Shown here: positions 1 to 10,507 of the stretch, piece by piece | How the letters are laid out: each line of letters starts with the position of its first letter | Numbering within the stretch: position 1 is the first letter of the stretch | NCBI GenBank assembly: GCA_029961685.1 | Contig: JARWKL010000007.1 | Coordinates: 3,802,708-3,866,707, forward strand | DNA: 64,000 bases | Source: Aristolochia californica | Lineage: Eukaryota > Streptophyta > Magnoliopsida > Piperales > Aristolochiaceae | Direction of reading: 5' to 3' | Notes under the pieces: model-generated | Seen by the model: the letters and a program-made list of their open reading frames with translations, nothing else | Told to the model about the DNA's origin: nothing | The model's database searches: none | Made by a program: the position numbers and the translations under genes

Positions 1-393
1 GAGATAGAGTTGAGAGAAGCTCTTGAATGAGTTTTGGGGGTCACGCACAACACCCAATGCTGTTTATTAGGTTTTGTTGTGCAGTTTATAAAAATGCTCC
101 TCTTTATATAACATCACTTATTCCCTTAGAACTCTCATTCTACTCTTCCTATGAATATAAAAATTTGTACATAAGACTAAATCAAACATGCTGAGTACGA
201 TAGTGCAATAATATAAAATAACTGATCATGTAAAATGACCAAAATGCCTTGAGCTGATTTTCTCACACAAAACATGCACATGAGAAGAATAGATCAATCA
301 CACATGAAACTAGCATAGCCAGAGACGACAGCACAACTTAAGGTATTCATTTTGTCAAAAACTCAGAAAGCTAATCTCTGGAAGTGAAGATAC
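1..393 (-). other. Downstream intron of SDR gene with LTR-like sequence
   Basis: This stretch lies after the last SDR exon I can place, so it should be intron 6 with the final exon beyond the window. On the minus strand it reads TATATAAAGAGGAGC followed by a run ending in GTTGTGCGTGACCCCC, which looks like the promoter half of an LTR. No terminal repeats or internal region were identified, so the LTR reading is weak. No exon with the expected C-terminal SDR sequence was found here. Confidence 0.3.
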
Positions 394-3300
394 CTTTTAC
401 AACCATCTCAATAGGTATGTACCCACCAGTACTTTTAATGAACTCCTGGTTCACCTTTGACGCCAAATCGGTTTCAACAAACTGCAACCAGTCACCATTT
501 AAATGGGTTAATATAGAAATATGGAAACATGTAATTCTCTTCTTACAAGACAGGAAGATAACTGAACCACAGTCATGACCATGGAGCCTTATCCCAACTA
601 TATTGGAGTCAACTACATATATCGTACTCTCCATTCTTGTCGATCATTTGCAAACTCCATGATTAGAGGAATCTTCCTTAAAACTTTCATCAACACTTCC
701 ATGTCATTTCTTTTGAAAGATCAAGCCGAGGTAAAATAAAGTCTCTTTGGGGTATGGACTGGCCCTCAAGTCTGTAAAAAATGCATATTCTCCTGGTTTT
801 TTTAGAATGGCGAGAATTGCATTTAAAGAAAAAAGGGAGTAAAAATTACAAGTGAGGAACAAGCTAATAAGAGAAGCTAGCTAAAACGAATAACAAAGAC
901 CAAAAACTAAGTTTCCTGCTTAGGCCATCTTTAGATTCTTCAATGAATATATATCATCAGCAAAGAAAATACAAAAAAATGGCTTTCTCTTGTATAAGGG
1001 TAGTAAGTATAAACATGATAAGTGTGAAAATAACAGGGTTTAGTGCCAGCCTTTGGTGCAAAACCAAAAAGATGAGAAACTCATTTGCATCCCTAGCCAT
1101 TCGTTTCCCACTTATGCAACCTTATGCATGCTAAATTCAAAATATTATGAACATTTTTTTCTCCATAGTCATAGATGAGGCTAAATCGGAAACCTTTAAA
1201 TTCTAACCTCTAAGGCCGAGCACCAATTCCTAGTTTTCTTTTCACAATATCTATATCTCCTAACTCGTGATGTAAAACTAAAAGAACTGTAAAATTAATT
1301 CTGATAGTAGCTATTAATTAAAAACTGAATGTTATCACTAAAAGAAGAGAGTTCAAGCCAAAATAATCAATTAATCTCACAAATGTAACTTTGTGTTTTT
1401 ACGATAAATGAGAATTTTTTTAAGAGCAGGAGAAAGGACTATAAATGGGGCACAAAGGCCTAGGACAGTCAAATGCAATTTCAGAATTGAAGAAATTAAA
1501 GAAATTTGGCTTCTAATAAACTTATCCCTGATACTAGTGTCATTTAGAGTCCATGAGCTTGATCAGTTCTTTATATATGAATATCCATCTCACTCATACC
1601 CGTTTCCCTCATCCAAAGATATCCTGGACACCCATGAGAAGAAAATCAAATCAATCAGCTGCTAGGAGGCAACCCTTCACCTTTTATGAAAATTATGTTC
1701 GACAAGGTCATTGGCTTCATTTTTTGGTGTTCGACGGGAACATCCAAAGAGGGTTTAGGGCACGTGTTTTCAGATTTTCGTTTTTGGTGTTCAATGGGAA
1801 CACCCAGCAGTACAGAGCCTCTATCTCTTGCTGCTTTGTCCGATTCAGTTAGTGAAGGATCTCGGTTGTGCGTTGCTTAGCAGGGCCTTCCCGGTGCATA
1901 CAGTGAAGCTGCTGTAGAGAAAGCATACCCGGGCTGTGAGCCAGTTCCGTGTGAACAATTTGATACTGCTTTCAATGCTGTTGAAAGATGGCTTGTTGAC
2001 CGAGCAGTTTTACCTATTGAGAATTCTCTTGGTGGGAGCATTCATCGAAATTATGACCTTTTAATTCGGCATAGATTGCACAGTGTAGGAGAGTTGCAGT
2101 TGGTAGTGATAGGGGGTTCCGCGTGATGTTCATTTGATGTTGCTCGATATTTTTGAGCTCTGTGTCTGTAGATACAGAACACCAGCCAAGTGCGTGTACG
2201 TAAAGAGAGCAACGAAAGGAAATACAACAGGGTGTTTCTGTTCTGCAATTTGTGGGTTTCTGTCCAGAGAGGGGTCATCTGGATTTTATCATTTCATCTG
2301 ATAGGTTAGACTCGTTTCCTATCCGTTTCACGTGTACAAATTACACTGCCTGGGAATTTCAGTTTCGTTTATGTTACTAACTATTGCGCCAAAAGACCGG
2401 TCTGTTAGCGAAGGCACAACATGCATATTAAAGACAAACACTCCCCCGCACGGGGAACACCCGTGTACAAATGCAAATGCACAATCCCACCTATACGGGG
2501 ACGGCCAAAGACAAAGTCCCACCTATGCGGGGACGAAACAAACGGGGGGAGCGGGATTCGAACTTGAGACCAACCTGCTCTGATACCATGTTACTAACTA
2601 TTGCGCCAAAAGACCAGTCTTTTGGCGCAATGGTTAGTAACATTTTATTCGTTATGGGAAAAGAGTTATGGGGTCATATAGATGGGAGTGATCCCGCACC
2701 TCGAGAGGCGAGGCTTTGTCCAAGTGGGCAGTGAAGGATGTTAGGGTCATGACCTGGATCCTTGGCTCCGTTGAGCCTCACTTTGTTCTCAATCTGAGGC
2801 CTTATAGAAATGCGGCTGACATGTGGAGTTACCTCGCCAAGGTTTACCATCAAGACAACACGGCTCGGCATTTTCAATTGGAGTATGAGATGGCTAATTT
2901 CACACAAAGAAGTCTCTCCATTGAGGAATATTTTTTGTGGTTTTCAAAACCTTTGGGTTGACTATGCAAACATTGTTTATTCTAATGTTCCCGTTGCAGC
3001 TCTCTCTGCTATTCAAGCAGTGTATGAAACCAACAAGAGAGATCAATTCTTGATGAAGCTCCGTTCCGATTTTGAAATTGCATGGTCTAATCTAATGAAT
3101 CGTCATCATGTACCATCTCTAGATGCTTGTTTCAGTGAACTTCTTCGTGAGGAGCAGCGTATAGTAACTCAGGCTGGCATGGAACATCGGGCTATTGTTA
3201 GTGCCCCTATTACTGTGGCTTATACATCATAGGGGAGGAATAAGGGAAGAGACATGCGTGTTGTTCAGTGCTTTAGTTGTAAAACTTTTGGTCATATTGC

Positions 3301-6300
3301 TTGGGATTGCCCTAGGAAGTTCTATAACTACTGCAAGAAACAGGGTCATATCATCTCTGTCTGCCCCATTCGACTTGAAAGGAAGCAGGGTATTGCTTAT
3401 CATGCTTCCGCTGGTGCCTCTAGTTCTACTGCATTGCCTGCTGCCTCGCCGGTTGTTCCTATTCCTGATGCACCTACAACCTCAGTAAACCCGAACATAT
3501 TCACTCCTGAGATGGTACAACAGATGATAATTTCTGCTTTCTCTACTTTTGGGCTCTCAGGTAATTATAAAGTTTCTTCTAAGCCATGGTATTTTGACTC
3601 CGGAGCTTTTAACCATATGACCAATACAGTTGTTTCTCTTTCCAATGTCAAAAATTATGATGGAAATCAAAAAATTAAAACAGCCGATGGCAGGTCTCTC
3701 TGCCTATTAGTGTTGTTGGTGATCTTTCCTCTTGCTTAACTGATGTTTTTGTGTCTCCTGACCTCTCCAAAAATCTTATTTCTGTTGGTCAATTGGTGGA
3801 TAATAATTGTAATGTCCATTTCCCTTGATCTGGTTGTGTTGTGCAGGATCAAGTGTCAGGGACGATGATCGCGAAAGGGCCTAAAGTGGAACGACTCTTT
3901 CCTCTTTATGTTTTTCCTTCCACCGTTAGTCCTTGTTTTCCTTTCCTTTCATTAGCATGTAATGTTGTTGGTTCTGGACCTAAGATGTGGTATAAACGTC
4001 TAGGCCACCCAAACTCTGATGTACTTCGAAAGTTATTTAATTCTGGTATATTGGGACAAAAAACATGTTCTTCTCTTGATCTTTCTTTTGAAGTGCATCA
4101 TCGGGCCAATGGTATTTTCTTAAACCAGTATAAGTATATTCAAGATATTATCATCTTGGCTGGTTTGGAGGACACTTCTTCTATTGATACTCCTATGGAG
4201 GTAAATGTCAAATACAGGAAAGATGAAGGGGACCTTCTAGATGACCCTACTCTCTATCGGCGCCTGGTTGGGAGTCTCATCTACTTGACCACTACTCGCC
4301 CTGATATCTCCTATGCCGTTCATCAAGTCAGTCAGTTTATGTCCTCTCCTCGTCATCTCCATATTGCTGCAGTTCGACGCATCATCCGCTATCTTCGAGG
4401 TTCTCCTACTCGTGGGTTATTCTTTCCTACAGGCTCCTCTCTTCAACTTATTGCTTATAGTGATGCTGATTGGGCTAGGTGTCCGGATACACGTCGATCT
4501 ACTACGGGTTAGTGTATATTTTTAGGTGATGCCTTAATTTCTTGGAGAAGTAAGAAACAAGATCGTGTTTCTAAATCCTTTACTGAGGTTGAGTATCGTG
4601 CCATGTCTACTGCTTGTTCTGAGATTATATGGCTACGCGGTCTTCTTGCGGAGCTTGAGTTCTCTCAGACTACTTCTACCCCTCTTCATGCTGACAACAC
4701 TAGTGCTATTCAGATTGCCACCAACCCTGTTTTCCATGAACGCACCAAGCACATTGAGGTTGATTGTCATTCTATCTGAGATACCTTGGATAGTCGGGTG
4801 ATATCTCTTCTTTACATTTCTTCGGATCTCCAAGTGGTTGATGTCTTCACCAAAGCAATGACTCGGCAACGGTATCAATTTTTTGTTGGCAAATTGTTGT
4901 TGGTTGACTTACCAGCATCAATTTGAGGGGGGATGTTATCGTATATTTGTATTTATGAAAGGGCATTATTTTAATTTCTGTATCTTATAACTTAAACTTC
5001 TATATCTATGTATCGGGAAGAAATGAACAAGAGATTGAAAAACAAAATCAATCTCTTGGTTCGAAGAAATCTATTGACATCAAGTTCGTAAATACAGAAA
5101 ATGGATATCAAAATCCTAATTCTTGTTGGTTAGTAAAGCAGATAAAATGAAAAAAAGAAAGATAAAAACATCAAAATACTTTTAAGTAAAAAATCAATCT
5201 CCTGTACTGGCACCACAATTCTCTTATTTCATTCTCTCCCATCTAAATCTTCTTTGCTATGCATCAACAATGTTTTTTTTTTCCTTTTCTGTATGGCTCC
5301 AATATGTTTTAATAATCTGTTTCTGCTAGTACAAATTACAGGCTGCACATAAGCCAAACTTTACCTCAGGGCAAAGAACATTAACTCGAATCCCTTTCTG
5401 TTTGAATGGCACAAGTGATCGAGTAAATAAAACCACACCACCTGAGAAGTATCAGATAGAGATTGACTACAGGTTATTATTTATGAATGAAAACATTTTT
5501 CCACAAGAAATGTGAAAAGCAAAATTTTGTCGCCTTGCATATCAAGTGGCTCATATAGTGTACCAGCAGATTCAGTTGCCCATATTCTTGACAGAGGGTA
5601 CCACAAAGTGCTAACAAATAATCAGTTTTCCATGAGTTGACCAAAATATGCAGAGGTTCATTCATCGTTCCTTCTCATTTTATGTCAAGTTCTTGGATGA
5701 ACTGAGTAACAACAAACACTAGCCAAAGATGCAAAATTAATTTCAGGTTTCAATACATGCTCAAAACTTCTCAATGTTGACAAACTTCACAAAAAATTTC
5801 AGGATTGTAAACCTTAGTTTCTTTCCAAAAAAATATTATAAAGCTTATCAGAAATAAAAGCTTTTAGACATTATGCTTTTTTTTTTATATTTCCGCTTGA
5901 GAATGTTATACATCAAACCATGGAGAGTTAAGTGCTTACATCCTGTACCATTATTAGAGATATTTGGTCTCGTACCATGTACAGTAAAAGTATTCAGGAA
6001 TTTGCCCAAGAAACATACTAAATGGTCATTCAATGAGCAGGATTTCTTTTTGCTATCCTTTAAAGCAATGTATTTTGTCATTCCATTTTTTCTCAAAAAA
6101 CGAGAGATGTCAGAAATCAATCTTAAACCACCATCTACATTCATTTTTAAAAGGAGAATTTGAGCTGAATTTTCATGGTTCAGGATTGCTTCTTACTAAA
6201 GTTCCGATATTCAACTGCTGCAACAGAAACCAAATAAAGATGCCTACTATAAATCTTTACCTTTTGTAGCTGCATATATAGGATCAGCATACATTGGATA

Positions 6301-9253
6301 AAGACCTGAAGCAGAGCCAAGGTTTAAAATAACACCAGGCCTACCGCTTGCTTGGAAGATATCAATCTGAAAGAAGAAATCTCTAACTAATAAGGAACAC
6401 CGACAGACTCAAATGCCGGGTAAGATTTGCATGAAAAAAAAGTCACTATAAAGCAATGACCAAACTTATTGTCGTGAGATGCATCATTTTTACCCAACAG
6501 AAACATCAAATATTGATACTGTTTCATACTTTGCCTATACGACCCAGATTTGTACAATTTGAATTTTAGTTTTGTGAACCAACAGGAACCAAGCCCTACA
6601 TGGCTTCCAAAGTTTGTGAATTTTTTTATAACAATTTCAGGAGATAAGGAGGTACCATGCTACATGTTGATCTGCTTACAATTGGTTAAAAAACTAAAGT
6701 GTTTAGACCTTTAGCTCAAAGGTCTCATGGGGCGGATTCCTATTGAGAGGTCTTAGGTTCAACTCTCACCAAGGTAAGGGGTGCTTGAGCATGTGTAACC
6801 AACATTCAAAATAAATAAATAAAAAATGAACATTAGAAAGATTAAAAATAAAATTAAAGAGTTGATACATGTATAGCTCCTTTTCTGCCACCAGTTTGAC
6901 CCACGCGCACTGGATATAATAGGTTTTACTTGGACTCTGTCCTCTAGGGTACTATAATAAATTAACAATTTATTGGGAATCATCTTGCCACCTTGTGAGT
7001 TCTTAAAGCAACATAATAAAATCTCAGAACATCCTTTGCACCACACATTGTGCTGCTACTTCTTTAGCTAGACAAAGAGCCAATCTCCAACTTATTGAAG
7101 TCAAACAGCACTTTCAGCCCTCATATATCTTCTTAAATTCTGCATAATTCACTTTGCTGTTGAGCTGCCTTTGCCTTCTTGAAGGTTCTTATTTGCATTT
7201 TTCTGTCTTTAACAAAATATTCAAATATTCAACTTTAAAAAAAAATCTTTAAAAGTCAAACGTGGTTCATGTACCGCTATTCGAGTGCAGTCAATAACTG
7301 CAATCAGATTAACTCGAACAGTTTTTCTCCATGAATCTTCACCATCAGTTTCATCTTTATAAAATGATATAGGGCAGCCAATACCAGCTGAGGTGATACA
7401 GATATCTAGTCCTCCATACGTCTGTACATGCTTCTGAAAAGCAGCAGCTAAATCTCCTATTCACAGAAAGACACGATAAATGATATATTGAGCTGCAATC
7501 ATATTACAATTGCATCGAGCTGTTCATAAATTAAAGCCTAAATAAATGGCCCATAAGTCATTATTTTCTTTGGGCTAAAAAGTATCAATAAATACCAGCC
7601 TCTTTACTACAAGTTTTTGACAATTTTCACGTTGAGAATGTTAATGCCAGGATGAAACCCAGGGACCTAAAGCAGTTGTTGGACAGAAAGGCAGAACCTA
7701 TAGTTATTTTGCAAAAGAATAAGTACTTACTTGTGTTGGTCACATCACACCTTATAAACTGAGCTAAAGGAAGTTGTGAACCAGCATAAAACTTTCTATT
7801 CTCTTCTTCAATCAGCAAAGCAGTTTCCTTGCCCTTCTCTTCAGAAAAGTCTATGATTGTAACAAGAACTCCTTTTCTTGCAAGGGCCAAACTAAGTCCT
7901 TTACCTACAATACATAAAACATTTATAATAACTACATCATAGCAGTCAAACTAAACCCTGGTATGCAAAGAACGGCAGAATTTAAACTTGATTAAATTGC
8001 TTGGAAGTCATGATTCTTTGAGATATATAATCTTATTAACCCTGTCAAACTGTAAGAAAGGAAGATCAAGATAAAAAAAAACAGCTAAGCAGCAATATTT
8101 GAGAAAAATTAATATAGAAACTACCAAGACAAAAAGGCAGCAGCTATAAAAAGCATTTAGTCATCCAAATAATCATCACCGCAATAGTTGGGCCTAAGCT
8201 AAGAAAAGATGTCTGCATATTAACGACGAAATCAACCAACTTAGGGTTACTAAGTTAGGTTACAATAAATTTAAGTTTGGACTTGTGCTGAACTTTCAAT
8301 AAAACTATCCGTCTGCAAACACCAACAAAGCAAGTTACAATCACCAAGTTGGTTCACTTAGCTAATAATGATCAAAGACAGCACAATTCTCTTTCCAGTG
8401 GATGCAGCTTAAGGAACATTTCACAGTGAAAGAAGTATAATAATAAAAAACCTGGAATCAATTAAAAAAAATCACAACTAATTATAGAACTTCCGATACG
8501 CACATGACCATAGTCCAATCGTATTAAAACTTTATATGTAATGAGTGACAGAATTTAAACTTGACTAAATTACTTGGAAGTCATGATTCTTTGAGATATA
8601 TAATCTTATTAACCCTATCAAACTATAAGAAAGGAAGACCGAGATAAAAAAACCAGCTAAACAGCAATATTTGAACAAAATGAATGTAGCAACTACCAAG
8701 TGAAAGACAGCAGATACAAACAGCGTTTCGCTATCCAAATAATGATCGCCACAATCTTAGGCCTATGCTAAGAAAATATGTCTGCATATCAATAACGAAA
8801 TCAACCAGCTTAGAGATGCTTGTAAATCCGTCTGCAAACATCAACAGAGCAAACTACAATCACCGAGATGGTTCACTTGCTAATAATGATCGAAGACTGC
8901 ACAATTCTCTTTCCAGTGGCTGCAGCTTAAGGAGCATTTCATCGGTGAAAGAGGTATGACATAATAAAAAAACTGGAATCAGTTACAAAAACCACAACTA
9001 ATTATAGAACTGAAGATGCTAACATGACCATAGTTCAGAGACCAATCTTTAGTATTGCACTCAGCAAACATCAAAGTTATTTTTTCGATGTGATTTTATT
9101 GCATGTACACAAAGCTCTCCAAATTTATAGACATATAAACCAAAGGCACCAGTCTCATTGAAATAATCCAAAAGAAAGTTGATCGATGAAGCTCCTACCG
9201 ATTCCATTTGCTCCGCCAGTGACTATGGCTGAGAGACCGGGCTTGAGTTTCAT
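394..9253 (-). CDS. Short-chain dehydrogenase/reductase (15-hydroxyprostaglandin dehydrogenase-like), 3' end outside window
   Basis: An NAD(P)-dependent oxidoreductase of the classical SDR family; in plants such genes are usually annotated as 15-hydroxyprostaglandin dehydrogenase-like, and the true substrate is unknown. I place six coding exons on the minus strand: 9253-9199, 7904-7731, 7456-7275, 6366-6261, 5441-5365 and 481-394. All junctions are GT-AG and phase is kept throughout (682 nt, 227 codons plus one base). The start is the ATG at 9253. The Rossmann motif TGGANGIG is at residues 12-19, the catalytic YxxxK is Y168 and K172 (YAATK), and the matching serine is S155. The usual NNAG motif is TSAG here. 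Exon 5 ends in CPE and exon 6 resumes FVETDLASK, the normal SDR order, so the 4.9 kb intron between them is spliced in principle. If exon 6 were not spliced, the frame would stop after IFTSRD. The last 30-40 residues should lie left of position 1. The family call is firm; substrate and expression are not known. Confidence 0.9.
1719..1806 (+). repeat. Two direct copies of a 26-bp motif
   Basis: A segment beginning tttttggtgttc occurs at 1719-1744 and again at 1781-1806, with three mismatches (cgacgggaacatcca versus caatgggaacaccca). The second copy joins directly to the arogenate dehydratase fragment. It looks like a local duplication or a transposition footprint. Confidence 0.55.
1798..2105 (+). 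pseudogene. Arogenate/prephenate dehydratase fragment with in-frame stop
   Basis: In one plus-strand frame this encodes about 100 residues typical of the N-terminal catalytic part of plant arogenate dehydratase, the last step of phenylalanine synthesis in plastids. Recognisable pieces are [37 protein letters not shown] and [17 protein letters not shown]. The codon before QGLPGAY, expected to be Tyr, is TAG at 1878-1880, so the frame is broken. Similarity stops after GELQL at about 2100; the rest of the catalytic domain and the ACT domain are missing. No introns are visible inside the fragment, and there is no poly(A), so I cannot say whether it is a captured exon or a partial retrocopy. It lies antisense inside the SDR intron. 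Confidence 0.85.
2372..2616 (-). mobile_element. SMART/TRIM-like miniature LTR retrotransposon
   Basis: Read on the minus strand, a short LTR end (GTTAGTAACA, ending 2589) is followed directly by TGGTATCAGAGCAGG. That is the initiator-Met tRNA primer-binding site common to plant LTR elements, here with a trailing tRNA-like GTTCGAATCCC. The internal region is about 150 bp and holds two copies of a CCCCGYATAGGTGGGA block. It ends in a purine tract, GCGGGGGAG, just before a second LTR at 2440-2372 that starts TGTTTG and ends TAACA. The two LTR ends share 28 bp. The size (about 245 bp) fits the class of very small LTR retrotransposons known as SMARTs. It has no coding capacity. The outer LTR is rearranged into a palindrome (separate entry). 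Confidence 0.6.
2589..2642. repeat. 54-bp near-perfect palindrome formed by two LTR ends
   Basis: TGTTACTAAC starts the left arm and GTTAGTAACA ends the right arm. The arms are 26 bp with one mismatch and a 2-bp centre. Each arm equals the terminal segment of the SMART-like LTR, so two ends lie head to head. As single-stranded DNA or RNA it would form a stable hairpin. Confidence 0.85.
2643..5090 (+). mobile_element. Deleted, decayed Ty1-copia retrotransposon
   Basis: Plus-strand frames give, in order, copia gag ([26 protein letters not shown]), a CCHC zinc knuckle starting [14 protein letters not shown] near 3270, the protease start [12 protein letters not shown] near 3590, and the GAG-pre-integrase motif [17 protein letters not shown] near 3985. 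The sequence then jumps at about 4090 to the C-terminal end of reverse transcriptase ([13 protein letters not shown]) and the RNase H region ([36 protein letters not shown]). The integrase core and most of RT are missing. Several frameshifts and stops break the frame (for example near 2730, 2945, 3230, 4510 and 4780). A polypurine tract TTGAGGGGGGA at about 4923-4933 precedes a 3' LTR starting TGTTATC at 4934; its end was not found. The 5' LTR is absent, replaced by the palindrome. The element is not autonomous. Confidence 0.88.
6704..6827 (+). mobile_element. tRNA-derived SINE in SDR intron 3
   Basis: A pol III-like head carries an A box TTAGCTCAAAGG (6711-6722) and a B box GGTTCAACTCT (6756-6766) at tRNA-like spacing. 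It is followed by CACCAAGG, a short body and an A-rich tail with (AAAT) repeats. It lies antisense to the SDR gene. No clear target duplication was found. A degenerate tRNA is the alternative, but the A-rich tail favours a SINE. Confidence 0.65.
7974..9011. repeat. Tandem duplication of about 0.5 kb within SDR intron 1
   Basis: Copy 1 is at about 7974-8491 and copy 2 at about 8547-9011, in the same orientation. Both begin G(G/A)CAGAATTTAAACTTGA and both end CACAACTAATTATAGAAC. They share long matching blocks (AAGTCATGATTCTTTGAGAT; CACAATTCTCTTTCCAGTGG) with scattered substitutions. A stretch of roughly 60 bp around 8240-8300 is missing from copy 2. No coding content is evident. Confidence 0.9.
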
Positions 9254-9760
9254 CGTCTTCTTCAGTTCTTCTTCCACTTGAGCTCCAAATTCGATATAGA
9301 AGAAGAGTCGGGTGGTGATCTGAAAAATGAAGAGAAGAGCAAAGGGAATGATGCGATCCTCTTCTGGGCGTCCTTATCTTCTTGTTTGCATGGCCCTGAC
9401 ATCAGCTTTGGTCAGACCGAAGTAGCAGGAGGTGGCCGTTATGTACAGTTTGACTGGGCATAGCTTAGCTCTCAACTCGAACCAAATCTATCAGTTGAAC
9501 AGAGTTTAACCGGTTCCCATCCGAGTCGATGATCAGGAATAATGATAATTACAATCTTAATAATAAAATTTTCATTTTCTATATATTTTATTTAATACAA
9601 TTTCTGTATTTTGGTTAATATTTTTATATAATAACTTCATTTATTTTTTCTATGTCCCCTTAAGAAAAATCAGCAAATTCCCTTCCTCTGTTTGACTTTG
9701 CATTCTTCCTGTGGGTATTGCTAATTTTCCACCTCATTTCGAACTTGTAACAGTTCCAAA
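9254..9760. other. Upstream region of the SDR gene
   Basis: This holds the 5' leader and promoter of the minus-strand SDR gene. A plus-strand open frame at 9278-9463 has no recognisable product and overlaps the leader. The part from 9530 to 9660 is AT-rich. No promoter element is assigned. Confidence 0.4.
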
Positions 9761-9763
9761 CCA

Positions 9764-10187
9764 GCATGATCCCCGCAAACCCTTCGTTTCTGATTGCCGA
9801 AAGGGATTTCGAGCAGGTTAGTAGCTCTCTCTCTCTATTTGAATATCTATTCGTGTGTTAGCCTTCGTCTCCGTTTCCGGTTTCTGTTTCTGTAGCTCTC
9901 TTAATGGACTCTATTTCTGTGTTCTGTAGCTCATTTATTGTATTCTCTATTTCTTTAGGTTATCGTTAGTTTTGGTTTAGGTTTAGGTTTAGGTTTCCAT
10001 CACTGTTTGTGTTTCTATTTATATTGTTTGTCGCCAGAAAAGGAATGGGAGAAAGCGCAGCTTCCTTCTCTTCTCTGATCTCCGTCCCGTTAAAGCTCTC
10101 CGCATCTGAAGTTTCCTGGCTATCACTTTCCGCATGTCTTAAAAAGTGCATTTTGAAAGGGCAATTTCCGGGCTTCTGAAACTCTTC
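9764..10187 (+). other. Orphan exon-like fragment, unassigned
   Basis: ATG at 9764 opens MIPANPSFLIAERDFEQ and then a good donor, CAG/GTTAGT, near 9816. An acceptor GTCGCCAG near 10038 is followed by sequence including a second ATG (about 10043) that opens MGESAASFSSLIS and runs 44 codons to a TGA near 10180. I do not recognise either product and no further exon is visible downstream. It may be the 5' end of a gene truncated by the repeat at 10.2-10.5 kb, or chance. Confidence 0.25.
9970..9998 (+). repeat. Short telomere-like (TTTAGG) run
   Basis: Consecutive GGTTTAGGTTTAGGTTTAGG units lie in this segment. They resemble the plant telobox (AAACCCTA class) with one G fewer. Such motifs are frequent near plant transcription starts and fit the exon-like fragment around them. 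Confidence 0.6.
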
Positions 10188-10440
10188 CCATACCTAATTG
10201 CATACACAAAATAAATGAAATTGAAAGTAAAAGTAATAGTGAATTATCAAGCCATGGTAAAATTGAATTATCTAAAGTGAAAGTGAAAATGATTTCTTTT
10301 TCTTGTGTAAGTGTTGTAATAAATTAATAAAATAATAAAAAAATTAAAGAAAATAAAAAAAGAATTTGACCATTATTATTAAAAAACATAGTTAGTGAAT
10401 TTTTTTAATAATTATCTTATTTTTATTAACTAATTTTTAG

Positions 10441-10507
10441 AATAATAACAATAATAATAATCAAATTTTAATTTTTTTCTTTTTTAGGGTTTCCAAACAG
10501 GCCCTTA
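10441..10507 (-). repeat. Dispersed repeat end, copy 1 (TGTTTGG type)
   Basis: The minus strand reads GGGCCTGTTTGGAAACCCTA, then an A-rich stretch and ATTTGATTATTATTATT. A matching segment occurs at 27,246-27,310 on the plus strand. GGGCCTGTTTGG-type ends are typical of plant hAT-like miniature elements. The other end of this copy was not securely found; the AT-rich body probably extends to about 10,190. Confidence 0.5.

Larger units (their letters stand above)
482..5364 (-). other. SDR intron 5, 4.9 kb, filled with mobile-element debris
   Basis: This intron runs from the donor after exon 5 (GTAAAG at 5364) to the acceptor TTGCAG before exon 6 (ending 482). It is far larger than the other introns of the gene. 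It contains an arogenate dehydratase fragment, a SMART/TRIM-like element and a deleted Ty1-copia element, the first and last on the strand opposite to the host gene. From 640 to 1,700 and from 5,100 to 5,364 I see only AT-rich sequence. Confidence 0.8.

Noticed and set aside
2540..2590. Functional tRNA gene (GGATTCGAAC block and TGATACCA)
   Set aside because: It reads as an initiator-Met primer-binding site plus adjoining tRNA-like sequence beside an LTR end; no cloverleaf could be completed.
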